Below, piece after piece: positions 32,756-41,572 of a stretch of 64,000 bases of DNA (the stretch's first letter is position 1; every line of letters starts with the position of its first letter). The position numbers and the translations under genes are program-made. The stretch is from Komagataeibacter rhaeticus. GTDB taxonomy: Bacteria > Pseudomonadota > Alphaproteobacteria > Acetobacterales > Acetobacteraceae. Below the pieces are notes generated by a model that worked only from the letters and a program-made list of their open reading frames with translations, had not been told where the DNA came from and made no database searches. Location of the stretch: assembly GCF_003207855.1 (NCBI RefSeq), contig NZ_NKTZ01000005.1:62001-126000 (forward strand), in the 5' to 3' direction.

Positions 32756-35156
32756 AAAAAGAAGTGGAGATCGAACCCGTCATGGAAAAACGCGGTTCAA
32801 CGATATAGGTATTGGGGGAGTTGTAATCAGGATCTGACATCATGCCATTCATGAGGCGAACGGAATTTGCATTGGTTGTCACACCCGTCGTTCCGGTCCT
32901 GACAATAGATCCGGTCAGGTTGGTAAAGTTGAGCCGGAACGTGGGCGTCTGCATGAAGCTGTATGAATGGAAATGATAGCCCAGCGCCAGTGTATCGGAA
33001 ACATAGCCTGGCATTCTTTCGTCCCCTGCCAGTGAAGTGGACTGCGAACTGGCATAGTGAAGACCGAAATTGGAGAAGAACCCCTTGTAAGTATATGTCA
33101 GGCCAAAGTTTGCCAGCACATGCGGGGCCATGACCGCATTATGTCCCTTGGTGGGCATATACGATCCATCCAGCGGGATATTGGAATCCATGGTCGCATT
33201 CAGGTATTCAATGGATGCATAAGGGCTGAAACCGTGAATGGGGCGTGCCCCCACCATCAGGTCAAAGCCGCGGGATGTCTGGTTACCACCATTGATGGTG
33301 GCTGTCTGTCCTGCCCCTTCATACACATTCAGCAGGCGGTCCGTGATGTTGTAATTGAAGAAGGAGAGGTCAACAATGATATGCTTGTCGTTATACCGGT
33401 AACCCAGTTCTTCCTTGATCGAATACTGGTTCTTGGGAAGCTGGTTTACGTTACTGGCAACATACAGGCTCTGTGGTGCGGGCTGGCGGAAATCGCCTTC
33501 AGCATTGATGTATATCTGATGATGCGGGTTAAACCTGTAACTGACCGAAAAATGCGGCATCGGCACATTTGAATTGCGACCCAGGTTGAAATAGCTCTTC
33601 CCGGTTTCATCATAGTATGTGTTTTTTGCCCAGTAATCGATCATGGCGTATTTCAGGCCCGCACTGACAATAAGCCGGTCACGGAAATACTTTTCGGTAT
33701 CCTCAATAAACAGGGCGTTCAGTTCGTATCCTGAATGCAGCATCCCGTAACTGACGGGCTGGCCGCTGGCATAGAACAGTTGCGCCGATTTATCACTTAC
33801 ACTGGGTGAAGCACCGTTCCCATCCGTAACGGACAGCGGCATGGAGTATGTCTGGTCATTGTGTTCATACCAGTATCCAAAAGTCAGATGATTGTGGCGA
33901 CTCAGTTTGGCCGTAACACTGGCAACTGCACCAATCTGGAGCATATTATTCTGGTTGAAAAAATACGTTAGTGGCTGCCCACCACTGACCGATGCGCCAT
34001 TACCTGCAAAGTATTCTCCAGTATAATCTGCCGTCCCGGCCCCATCAGAAGTCGACCCTGTGGCCGCGTTCAGGTAAGGCTTGAAATCAAAGCTGATACG
34101 CCGGGTTGCCACAAAATGCATGGGCGCCGACATGGTGAACTCATTCCAGTGGGTCGTATTGTTACGCCAATAATCATTATTGGACGGATCAAACGAGGCC
34201 GAACGGCCATATCCGTTGCCGGTATGTTTATATTCGTAGAATTCATCCGCTGTCGGATAGTTGGACATCATCGCGTCCGTCCGATCATAGGAGGCGAACA
34301 GTTTGATGTTGGATCCGTTATCAAAGTCCTTCTGGATCCCGATATCAACATTCTTCCGTTCGTTGATGCCTGCTCCCATCCATGAACGCGCATGTGTATT
34401 GGAAAAGGAAATATAGGACCTTACGCCACTATTCAGTATGTCACCCGATTCAAGGCGGATGAACTCACGGGAGAGATTGTTGCTGCCGTAAGAGAAATCC
34501 ACCATGCCACCGAATTTGTGCGATGGCGTATGCGTTACCACATTCATGACACCCGCAGCAGATGATGTTACGGGAAGATCAATGCTGGAACTGCCTGGCG
34601 TTACATTGACGGCCTCCATATCCTCGGAATCAATGGCTTCGTTTACGTAGCCAAAGCCGGCAACAGGCCCACCATTGACCATGATGGTCATGTCACTATC
34701 GGTCAGACCACGGATTTCAGCCGAACCGGTCGCTGAACCGGTCACACCCGATGTGTTTTCCGTCGCGACATTCATGCTGGGCAGGTTTCTGACAAGATCG
34801 ACCACCGAGCTCTGCGGACTCTGGGCTGCGATATATTCTTTGCCAACACTCTGTACGGCATGGGAGGCGGTTTCCAGACGCATCATTCCACCCCCCCCGT
34901 TACGCGCATCACGATCCATCTTTACATTGATGGTTTCTTTCTGCGTGGCCATAAGGGGCGTATCTTTCTGCCCCACAGGTGCCGGGTGCTTTACATCGTG
35001 TGGGCTGCCCTGCTTTTTCTGGCTGGCTACGGGGCTTTTTTCTACTGGCACGGCCGCATGGGCGCATGTTTCAGTTACGAACAGAGCCGTAGTGGACCAC
35101 AGCAGCAAAAGAAGGCGAGGATCATTCTTGCGGAAAGGGGGAATCTGGATTCGCAT
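32754..35156 (-). CDS. TonB-dependent outer membrane receptor
   Basis: The 800-residue protein has a signal peptide (LLLLLWSTTALFVTETCAHA), a linker, a plug domain (about 125-235, with VVDLVRNLPSMNV, AEIRGLTDSDMTIMVNG and VNVTPGSSS) and a 22-strand type barrel ending in MTGSISTSF with a terminal Phe, as needed for outer-membrane assembly. It imports a scarce ligand using TonB/ExbBD energy. The start is ATG 35156, with GAGG just upstream. There is no FecR/sigma partner. It lies downstream of the pyridine-catabolism cluster on the same strand, so uptake of a related compound or a metal complex is possible but unproven. Confidence 0.9.
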   Translation of the reverse strand: MRIQIPPFRKNDPRLLLLLWSTTALFVTETCAHAAVPVEKSPVASQKKQGSPHDVKHPAPVGQKDTPLMATQKETINVKMDRDARNGGGGMMRLETASHAVQSVGKEYIAAQSPQSSVVDLVRNLPSMNVATENTSGVTGSATGSAEIRGLTDSDMTIMVNGGPVAGFGYVNEAIDSEDMEAVNVTPGSSSIDLPVTSSAAGVMNVVTHTPSHKFGGMVDFSYGSNNLSREFIRLESGDILNSGVRSYISFSNTHARSWMGAGINERKNVDIGIQKDFDNGSNIKLFASYDRTDAMMSNYPTADEFYEYKHTGNGYGRSASFDPSNNDYWRNNTTHWNEFTMSAPMHFVATRRISFDFKPYLNAATGSTSDGAGTADYTGEYFAGNGASVSGGQPLTYFFNQNNMLQIGAVASVTAKLSRHNHLTFGYWYEHNDQTYSMPLSVTDGNGASPSVSDKSAQLFYASGQPVSYGMLHSGYELNALFIEDTEKYFRDRLIVSAGLKYAMIDYWAKNTYYDETGKSYFNLGRNSNVPMPHFSVSYRFNPHHQIYINAEGDFRQPAPQSLYVASNVNQLPKNQYSIKEELGYRYNDKHIIVDLSFFNYNITDRLLNVYEGAGQTATINGGNQTSRGFDLMVGARPIHGFSPYASIEYLNATMDSNIPLDGSYMPTKGHNAVMAPHVLANFGLTYTYKGFFSNFGLHYASSQSTSLAGDERMPGYVSDTLALGYHFHSYSFMQTPTFRLNFTNLTGSIVRTGTTGVTTNANSVRLMNGMMSDPDYNSPNTYIVEPRFSMTGSISTSF

Positions 35157-35671
35157 TTCTTGCCTCACAAAACATTATATATTTAAGAACGCCTCATTAC
35201 TTCATAATAAAAATATTTTACTGTTATAAATTAACGCTGCAAAACGTTGTGACAGAATTGACTACTGTAAGATTTCGTTCGTGATTTCAATCAACTGAAC
35301 CACCAATTGTCATAACACGTTCCCCAATTCATCCGTGCCAGGGAACTCTCATAGGTATTGATACAGATAGAAAAATACATGTAATAACCTGCTCATAGCA
35401 TTCGTTTATACACGAATTATTCCATGAAGAATGCTCATGCATTTCGATAACGAAACTATATTCTTATACACCACACCATAGGTGTCATATCAAGTTAATT
35501 GTCCCTGTCAGGACGGGAGGCAACGCATGTGTTGCAAATTTATTACTATAATTCCCGCCACACTGGCGGAACCAATTTTTACGAGGAAGTATTCCGAATA
35601 TTATTCAGTCACTTAAGGTTTTTACTGTGTTGGAACAGACACTGCAAAACCTGGGATCATTTTCTCCGCCA
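35157..35671. other. AT-rich gene-free stretch
   Basis: These 515 bases between the flavin reductase stop and the TonB receptor start hold no convincing gene. GTTGTGACAGAATTG at 35246-35260 and CAATTGTCATAAC at 35304-35316 form an imperfect inverted pair that could be an operator. The low GC content contrasts with the genes on either side. Confidence 0.45.
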
Positions 35672-36175
35672 TCAGGCCGGAATAAGCGAAAACTGTCCAT
35701 AATTGCGCCGGCAGTGCACAAGAACATCATGTCCGCCCATGTTTACTTCCATAACACGGCCGATAATGACCATGTGCGTCCCGGCCTCTACCTTTGTTTC
35801 CACAACGGCATGAAAGGATGTGGATGCACCATTCAGGAACAGGCTGCCGTGTTCCCTGCCCCGTATCCACTGCGCACAGGCAAAATCATATGGGCGGAAT
35901 TTTTGAGAACGCCCTGAAAACACATCGGAAATATCATGCTGTGTTGCCGCAAGCATGTTGATGGTCATGCTGCCATTTGCACAGATCGCCGCCACGGCCG
36001 GGCTTTTGCGATTGATGCAGGCCAGGATCATTGGCGGATCAGCCGAAACTGAGGAAACGGCACTGACCGTCACCCCCATCCTGCCTGCATCGCCATCCGT
36101 AACCACGACAGATACGGAATGGGCTGCGTGCCCCATGGCGCTGATGAATGCATCGCGCATGGCTTTCATTTCCAT
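35672..36175 (-). CDS. flavin reductase (HpaC-like)
   Basis: The 167-residue protein of the flavin-reductase/FMN-binding split-barrel family has the conserved GVTVSAVSSVSADPPMILACINRKSPAV segment near residues 33-60 and a C-terminal GRV...LVHCRRNYG segment. It should reduce FMN or FAD with NAD(P)H and hand it to a monooxygenase. The expected partner is the HpaB-like oxygenase at 41573, in the same minus-strand operon but six genes away. It is the last gene, 43 bases after the GntR regulator. Confidence 0.88.
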   Translation of the reverse strand: MEMKAMRDAFISAMGHAAHSVSVVVTDGDAGRMGVTVSAVSSVSADPPMILACINRKSPAVAAICANGSMTINMLAATQHDISDVFSGRSQKFRPYDFACAQWIRGREHGSLFLNGASTSFHAVVETKVEAGTHMVIIGRVMEVNMGGHDVLVHCRRNYGQFSLIPA

Positions 36176-36218
36176 TGCCGTTATTTCCCTTGTTTATGTG
36201 TTGGGTAAAGCGACATGT

Positions 36219-37031
36219 TCACAGTTCCCATGTCGTGTCTTCCATATCGAACAGGCTGCGCCTGGTGTTTGCAGCCAGTTGCATTTCATTCCCTACCCGC
36301 TTGAGCGACATACGGTAGCTGAAGCGGTCCCAGCGCAGTGATGCAACAAGCAGGCCCATCGGGCGACCTTCGGCATTGCGCATAAGGCGCCGTATGCAGA
36401 ACACCGGGGCACCGATGGCAATGTCCAGATGCCGCGCTATGGCCTTGTTGCACGGTGCCGCACTCATGATCTGGTCCGCGCTGGCCACAACATGCCCCTG
36501 GGCGCGCCATATATCGATCAACTGCTTCTGTCCCAGCAACTCCTCGTTGATACCCACGGCAAAATCAGGTGCGATATGAACGGATGTGTGGTTGATCGGG
36601 TCATTGCGCCGCCGCCGCAGGCGGGTGCTCCACAGTACCTTTTCCTCCGGGTTTACTTCCAGCAGGTCCGCCAGTACCTCGCCTGCCGAAACCCATGCAA
36701 AATGCAGCACTTCGGGGCGCATATTCGCACCGATCGAATGGAGCGTCTCGATCTCGTCTTCCACGTCCGCCACAATGGGTGGCAGGCGCGCCAGCACGCG
36801 GGCGCTACGGCCCTTGCTCCGTTCGATCAGGGCCGCCTTTTCCAGCTCGTCACAGGCCCGGCGGATTGTAATCCGCGAGACCTTGAAGCGCTTTTCAAGC
36901 AGGAGTTCACTCGGGAGTGCTCCCTGTTTATCGTAGCGCCCACCCAGGATCTCATCTCTCAGGGCCTGAAATACTTCCTGATATAAAGGTTGCTTGACCC
37001 GGTTAGGCACCTTTGGTGTCTGTGCTGTCAT
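36219..37031 (-). CDS. GntR-family regulator with UTRA domain
   Basis: The 270-residue protein has an N-terminal winged helix (LYQEVFQALRDEILGGRYDKQGALPSELLLEKRFKVSRITIRRACDEL) and a C-terminal UTRA effector domain of the HutC type. It is embedded in the catabolic operon, 22 bases after the amidohydrolase and before the flavin reductase. It is therefore the likely local repressor, responding to a pathway substrate. Candidate operators are the inverted repeats at 44570 and 48466. Confidence 0.9.
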   Translation of the reverse strand: MTAQTPKVPNRVKQPLYQEVFQALRDEILGGRYDKQGALPSELLLEKRFKVSRITIRRACDELEKAALIERSKGRSARVLARLPPIVADVEDEIETLHSIGANMRPEVLHFAWVSAGEVLADLLEVNPEEKVLWSTRLRRRRNDPINHTSVHIAPDFAVGINEELLGQKQLIDIWRAQGHVVASADQIMSAAPCNKAIARHLDIAIGAPVFCIRRLMRNAEGRPMGLLVASLRWDRFSYRMSLKRVGNEMQLAANTRRSLFDMEDTTWEL

Positions 37032-37053
37032 GTCCTGCCATCGTACGTTGGGA

Positions 37054-37722
37054 TTATGTGTCGCTCAACTTCTCATAATACTCCTTAACTTTCTGGACAG
37101 GCAGGACATCCGCATATTTTTTATGCATGTCATACAAATTGGCGAAATGCGGGCTTTCATGCAGGTCGGCCACACATTCCTCCGGCACGATCACCCGGTA
37201 GCCACGGGACAGGCCATCGACCACCGTGGCCCGCACGCAGCCCGACGTGGAACCACCGGTCACGATCAGGGTGTCGCATTTGAGGAACGTCATGAGCGAC
37301 TGCAGGTTGGTTTCGTGGAATGCGGATGGCATGAGCTTGTTGACCACATGGTCACCCGGCATGATCTTCAGGCGCGCATCAAGTGCTGCACGGTCCGAGC
37401 CGCGCTTGATGTTCTGCAGGGAATCAGGCGTGTCGTCACGTGTACCGAAAACACCGCAATCCAGGCCATCATCGCGAAAGGCGACATAGGTCCAGTACAC
37501 CGGCAGCCCCTTTGCGCGGGCCAGTGCGGCTAGGGTGTTGACATACTCCGTCTGCCGGGGGTCCGTCTCATACGCGGTTACGTATTTGCCGACCTGGGTA
37601 TAGGCATTCTGTAGGTCAACATTGACCAGCATCGGCCGCCTGCCAAAACCGTAACGCATATGGGCCGTCTGTTCGCGCAGGCGCGTGAACATCTGGCGTG
37701 CTGTATCATTGGAAAGTTCCAT
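37054..37722 (-). CDS. isochorismatase-fold amidohydrolase (NicF-like)
   Basis: This 222-residue cysteine hydrolase has the triad Asp36 (VNVDLQNAY), Lys129 (VVNKLMPSAF) and Cys162 (GSTSGCVRATVVD). The family includes N-carbamoylsarcosine amidase and NicF, the maleamate amidohydrolase of nicotinate degradation. With a NicX-like gene 15 bases upstream, a NicF-type role (releasing ammonia from a maleamate-type amide) is the best reading. The substrate could be a substituted maleamate. Confidence 0.85.
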   Translation of the reverse strand: MELSNDTARQMFTRLREQTAHMRYGFGRRPMLVNVDLQNAYTQVGKYVTAYETDPRQTEYVNTLAALARAKGLPVYWTYVAFRDDGLDCGVFGTRDDTPDSLQNIKRGSDRAALDARLKIMPGDHVVNKLMPSAFHETNLQSLMTFLKCDTLIVTGGSTSGCVRATVVDGLSRGYRVIVPEECVADLHESPHFANLYDMHKKYADVLPVQKVKEYYEKLSDT

Positions 37723-37737
37723 GCGATCCTCTTCCCG

Positions 37738-38775
37738 TCACGCCGGCTGCATGGCCGGATCAACGACAACGCCGTTTTCAACAATCAGCGTGTCATCAAG
37801 ATAAAGACTGCATCCCCGCATCGGGATATCCATGTGGCAGGCGGTATCATTCGTGCCACCCAGTTCCGTATTGGGCCCGAGCGAGAACAGGACATTGCCG
37901 TAATAGGCAAGGCCATTCACACCGATTTCGCTATCGCCCTGCCGCGTTGTGGACAGGTGGGTCCAGCGCGCAAGATGGTTAAGCCCCCAGCCAATATGTG
38001 ATACCGCATAGGCCCGGGGGTCGTTGTAGCTTTCAATATACCCACGGAACAGTTCGGCATCCAGGCCATCGCCTGCAATATGGGTCACCATCCCCCGCTC
38101 AATGGTCAGGGTTATGGGACTGGCCACGTAACGGCGCAGGGCCACGACAATATCGCCCGGTGCCAGGACAACCTTGCCATTTACGGCACCGTCATTCCCC
38201 TGCGAGAGCAGGAACCCCGAGGGAAAATGGTCCCAGCGCCCCGGCGTATCCGTAAAGCCATATTCCGTCATGACGGGATACTGCCCCATTTCATAACGGA
38301 CATCCGTACCATGGGGCGATGTCACGCGCAGGGTCCTGGCCCGTCCCAGCAACGCCTCGCCATATTCCACACGCTGGCGCAACTGCTGTGTGGGGAACAT
38401 CTTTTTCAGCACGTCAAAAGGTTCGTGTACAAACAGCATGCGCGTGCCGCTGGCGGTGATCTCGTTCTGCTCGTGCGAGAACAGCAGGCCCACCAGATCA
38501 ATGACAATGTCGGCCGCTTTCAGCGCTTCGATCGCTGGGCGGTTGCCTGCCAGCGGCGTGCGCCCCACCTCGCCCGCAATACCCATTTTCGTGCGCGGGG
38601 GCAGATTGATCTGAAACGCTTCCGCCCCCAGAAGGGTCGCAGCACCCAGGAACGCGCGGGCGTAATCAGCGCGCGTCGTCCCTTCGCTCAGCACGATCAG
38701 TACCTGTCCCGTCGATACCTTGCAAAGCTTCAGTTCTTCCCTGAACAGTTCAAGGAGTTCGATATCGGTCGCCAT
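37738..38775 (-). CDS. NicX-like 2,5-dihydroxypyridine 5,6-dioxygenase
   Basis: The 345-residue protein closely follows Pseudomonas putida NicX, which opens 2,5-dihydroxypyridine to N-formylmaleamate using Fe(II) and O2. The expected iron ligands are present: His260 in VSHIGWGL, and His314 and Asp316 in CHMDIPMRG. The shared stretch GQYPVMTEYGFTDTPGRWDH and PNTELGG also match. The fold is of the M29-aminopeptidase-like type, so a database may call it leucyl aminopeptidase. Its substrate here may be a substituted 2,5-dihydroxypyridine. It is in the operon between the second amidase and the NicF-like gene. Confidence 0.85.
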   Translation of the reverse strand: MATDIELLELFREELKLCKVSTGQVLIVLSEGTTRADYARAFLGAATLLGAEAFQINLPPRTKMGIAGEVGRTPLAGNRPAIEALKAADIVIDLVGLLFSHEQNEITASGTRMLFVHEPFDVLKKMFPTQQLRQRVEYGEALLGRARTLRVTSPHGTDVRYEMGQYPVMTEYGFTDTPGRWDHFPSGFLLSQGNDGAVNGKVVLAPGDIVVALRRYVASPITLTIERGMVTHIAGDGLDAELFRGYIESYNDPRAYAVSHIGWGLNHLARWTHLSTTRQGDSEIGVNGLAYYGNVLFSLGPNTELGGTNDTACHMDIPMRGCSLYLDDTLIVENGVVVDPAMQPA

Positions 38776-38817
38776 TTCATGAATTCCCTTATGTCAGTGC
38801 AGCAGCATCAGGTTCAG

Positions 38818-40101
38818 TCATTCAGCACCCAGAACTGTCTCCAGCGCCGTCGCTACCGCCAGCAGTGATGCATCCGCACCCATGGCGCCAACACATTGCA
38901 CGCCCAGCGGCATACCCCCCGCACCATGCCCCGCGGGCAGGGAGACGCATGGCAGGCCAAGCTGGGTCCAGCCCCGATTGAAAACCGGGTTCCCGGTGCT
39001 GGACAGCCCCAGCGGGGCTTCCCCCGGCGCGGGTAGCGTCAGCACCGCATCCAGGCCCGTCATGGCCTCTTTCCACAAAGCGCGTTCGCGGCAGGCCACA
39101 GCCTGCGCGGCATCATAAACCTGCGCTGTCGTGACAGGAGAAATCTGGATATTTTCATAAGTGCGCGGTTGCAGCCCTGCGCCATCTCCCAACCGCTCAT
39201 ACGCCAGGGCCCGGGGCACTTCCCACGACATGATTGCGGTATGGGCTGCCATAAGCGCGCCAAAGTCACCGGGGTCGGGCAGTTCCACAATCTCATGCCC
39301 GGCCGCACGGAACCGGTCCAGCGCACGCTCGAAAACCGCAAGTGCCGCAGGTGTCGCCTCATGCCAGAACACGGGACGGAACACACCAAGACGGAACTTT
39401 TGCGCTGCCGTTCCCGCCTGGGCTTCCAGCGGGCGCTGGGCCAGAACGGACGCGACAAGGGCAACATCCGCCACACGCCACCCCAGCAGGCCGACCGTGT
39501 CCAGCGTCTCGCACAGGACCTTGATGCCCGTGCGGTCGATCAGGCCATAGCTGGGCTTATAGCCAACAATACCACAGAAGGCGGCAGGGCGGATTGTGGA
39601 ACCCGATGTCTGGGTGCCAAGGGCCACCGGCACCACCCCGGCCCCCACCGCCGCAGCCGACCCGCTGGAGGAACCACCGGGCGTATGCGCCGGGTCATAA
39701 GGGTTCCGGGTCTTGCCGGGCGCCACAAAGGCGAATTCGGTCGATACCGTCTTGCCTACAATCAGCGCCCCTTCCGCGCGCAGCATCGCCACGCAACCGG
39801 CATCCGATGCGGGTCGGGTGCCTTCGTAATGCCGAGAGCCATACCCTGTGGGCAGGTCATGCGTATCGATCACATCCTTTATGCCCACCGGCAGGCCGTG
39901 CAGCCTGCCCTTATGCGGCCGTGCATCGAGTTGCCGGGCCTGAAGGCGCAGGTATTCAGGATCAAAGCAGTGCCATGCGCCAAGGGTGGGCTCGGTCAGG
40001 TCGATGGCCTCGATCAGGGCTTCAGCCAGGGCCGCCACCATGCCTGTGCCAGCCTGTACCTGCCGGACCATCTGACGCAATGCAAGAAGCCGTTCCTTCA
40101 T
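38818..40101 (-). CDS. amidase-signature enzyme 2
   Basis: The protein of about 427 residues has the Ser-cisSer-Lys catalytic set: Lys in LPVGIKDVIDT, GGSSSGSAAAVGAG and QTSGSTIRPAA. It resembles AtzF/GatA-type small-amide hydrolases. ATG 40101 overlaps the stop of the first amidase by four bases (ATGA), so the two are translationally coupled and may act together or on successive intermediates. No N-formylmaleamate deformylase (NicD, alpha/beta hydrolase) is in the operon, so one amidase may take that step. Confidence 0.88.
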   Translation of the reverse strand: MKERLLALRQMVRQVQAGTGMVAALAEALIEAIDLTEPTLGAWHCFDPEYLRLQARQLDARPHKGRLHGLPVGIKDVIDTHDLPTGYGSRHYEGTRPASDAGCVAMLRAEGALIVGKTVSTEFAFVAPGKTRNPYDPAHTPGGSSSGSAAAVGAGVVPVALGTQTSGSTIRPAAFCGIVGYKPSYGLIDRTGIKVLCETLDTVGLLGWRVADVALVASVLAQRPLEAQAGTAAQKFRLGVFRPVFWHEATPAALAVFERALDRFRAAGHEIVELPDPGDFGALMAAHTAIMSWEVPRALAYERLGDGAGLQPRTYENIQISPVTTAQVYDAAQAVACRERALWKEAMTGLDAVLTLPAPGEAPLGLSSTGNPVFNRGWTQLGLPCVSLPAGHGAGGMPLGVQCVGAMGADASLLAVATALETVLGAE

Positions 40102-41543
40102 GACACGCCCTTCCACCCGATACAGGTATAATGCCATGGCGCGGCCCGCTCGATCTGGCCCGCCAGCGCCATCAAAACTCCATCATTGCCCAGAGCAGCC
40201 CCGAAATGTACGCCAACCGGCAAACCCTGCCCCTGCAGCCCCATGGGAATGCTCATCCCCGGGCAGCCCGTTGCATTATGCACGGCGGTAAACGGCCCAT
40301 GTGCGCAGAAACGGTCATAGAAGGCTTCGGCATCCTCATCATGGCATGCCAGTTCCCCCAGCCGTGGCGGGGGCGTTGCGGCAGCGGGCGTGAGGAAGAC
40401 GTCATACATCTCGAAACTGCGGCCACAACTCCGCCCGGCCGCGCGTATCGTGTTCAGTGCAAGGGCGTAATCGACTGCCGAAAGGCCGCTGGCCCAGCGC
40501 ATCCATGCGGCATTAACCGGCTCCAGCATTGAAAAACGGTCCCTGAGCCCGATTTTCTTTTCCTGTGCCTGGACACCTGTCAGTGCGGCTATACCCACAA
40601 TAACCCGCCAAGCGTCCTTTACCGCCACGGCGTCATACGCCATTTCGGCTTCTTCCACCTCATGCCCGAGTTCCGCGCACAGGGCCGCAGCGCGCGCAAC
40701 CGCATCGCGACAGTCGGCATGGACCGCCCCGCCCAGCGGGGAGCGGGTGCTGACGCCTATGCGCAGCCGTCTGGGGTCACGGGCCACTTCCTGCATGTAA
40801 GGCCGCTCAGACGCCTTCACGGCATAAGGATCACCCGGTTCGGGCCAGGCGCAGGCATCGAGCATGGCCGCACTGTCACGCACGGAACGGGTAATGCAGT
40901 GCGGGGCGGACATGCCGGCCAGGGCCTCGCCAATGACTGGGCCCATCGGTACGCGCATGCGGCTGGGCTTGAAGCCGAATACACCGCAATGCGCCGAGGG
41001 CAGCCGGATGGAACCCGCCCCGTCGGATGCATGGGCAATGGGTACGATACCCGCCGCGACGGCCGCGGCGGCACCACCGCTTGACCCGCCGGGACTGTAG
41101 TCGGGATTCCACGGGTTGTGTGTTGCCCCCTGTGCCAGGGGTTCGGTTGTAAAACTCAGCCCCAGTTCGGGGGTATTGGTCTTGCCCAGCAGGACAAGAC
41201 CAGCCTCCCGATAACGCGTGATCAGCGTACTGTCCGCAATCGAGATATTGCCGCGGAACAGCGCACTGCCACTGGTCATTGGCGCACCGGCAACGGTAAC
41301 GCCGGTATCCTTGACCAGCAGCGGCACCCCAACCAGCATGCCCTCGGCCGGGACACCGTGGGCCACGGTCTGCCGGGCCATGTCGTCAAGGCGATGTGCA
41401 ACCGTGTTCAGGACCGGATCGAGTGCATCAATCCGTGCAATGGCGCATTCCACAATCTCGGCAGGCGACACTTCCTTGCGACGGACCCATTCCGCCAGCT
41501 GCACGGCATCCGCGCGTACATAATCGTCAGCGTTCAGGCTCAT
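40098..41543 (-). CDS. amidase-signature enzyme 1
   Basis: The 481-residue protein has the catalytic Lys in [11 protein letters not shown], the Gly/Ser-rich [16 protein letters not shown] and the nucleophile segment [12 protein letters not shown]. Amidase-signature enzymes hydrolyse small amides and imides. It is in the same operon as the HpaB-like oxygenase, 29 bases downstream, and its stop overlaps the next amidase start. In the proposed pathway it would remove the N-acyl group after ring opening. Confidence 0.9.
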   Translation of the reverse strand: MSLNADDYVRADAVQLAEWVRRKEVSPAEIVECAIARIDALDPVLNTVAHRLDDMARQTVAHGVPAEGMLVGVPLLVKDTGVTVAGAPMTSGSALFRGNISIADSTLITRYREAGLVLLGKTNTPELGLSFTTEPLAQGATHNPWNPDYSPGGSSGGAAAAVAAGIVPIAHASDGAGSIRLPSAHCGVFGFKPSRMRVPMGPVIGEALAGMSAPHCITRSVRDSAAMLDACAWPEPGDPYAVKASERPYMQEVARDPRRLRIGVSTRSPLGGAVHADCRDAVARAAALCAELGHEVEEAEMAYDAVAVKDAWRVIVGIAALTGVQAQEKKIGLRDRFSMLEPVNAAWMRWASGLSAVDYALALNTIRAAGRSCGRSFEMYDVFLTPAAATPPPRLGELACHDEDAEAFYDRFCAHGPFTAVHNATGCPGMSIPMGLQGQGLPVGVHFGAALGNDGVLMALAGQIERAAPWHYTCIGWKGVS

Positions 41544-41572
41544 TGCACATCCCCTTCCTTCAGCTGCCGCCC

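Noticed and set aside
35499-35702. 67-codon frame upstream of the flavin reductase stop
   Set aside because: There is no ribosome binding site or domain, and it overlaps the end of a clear gene.
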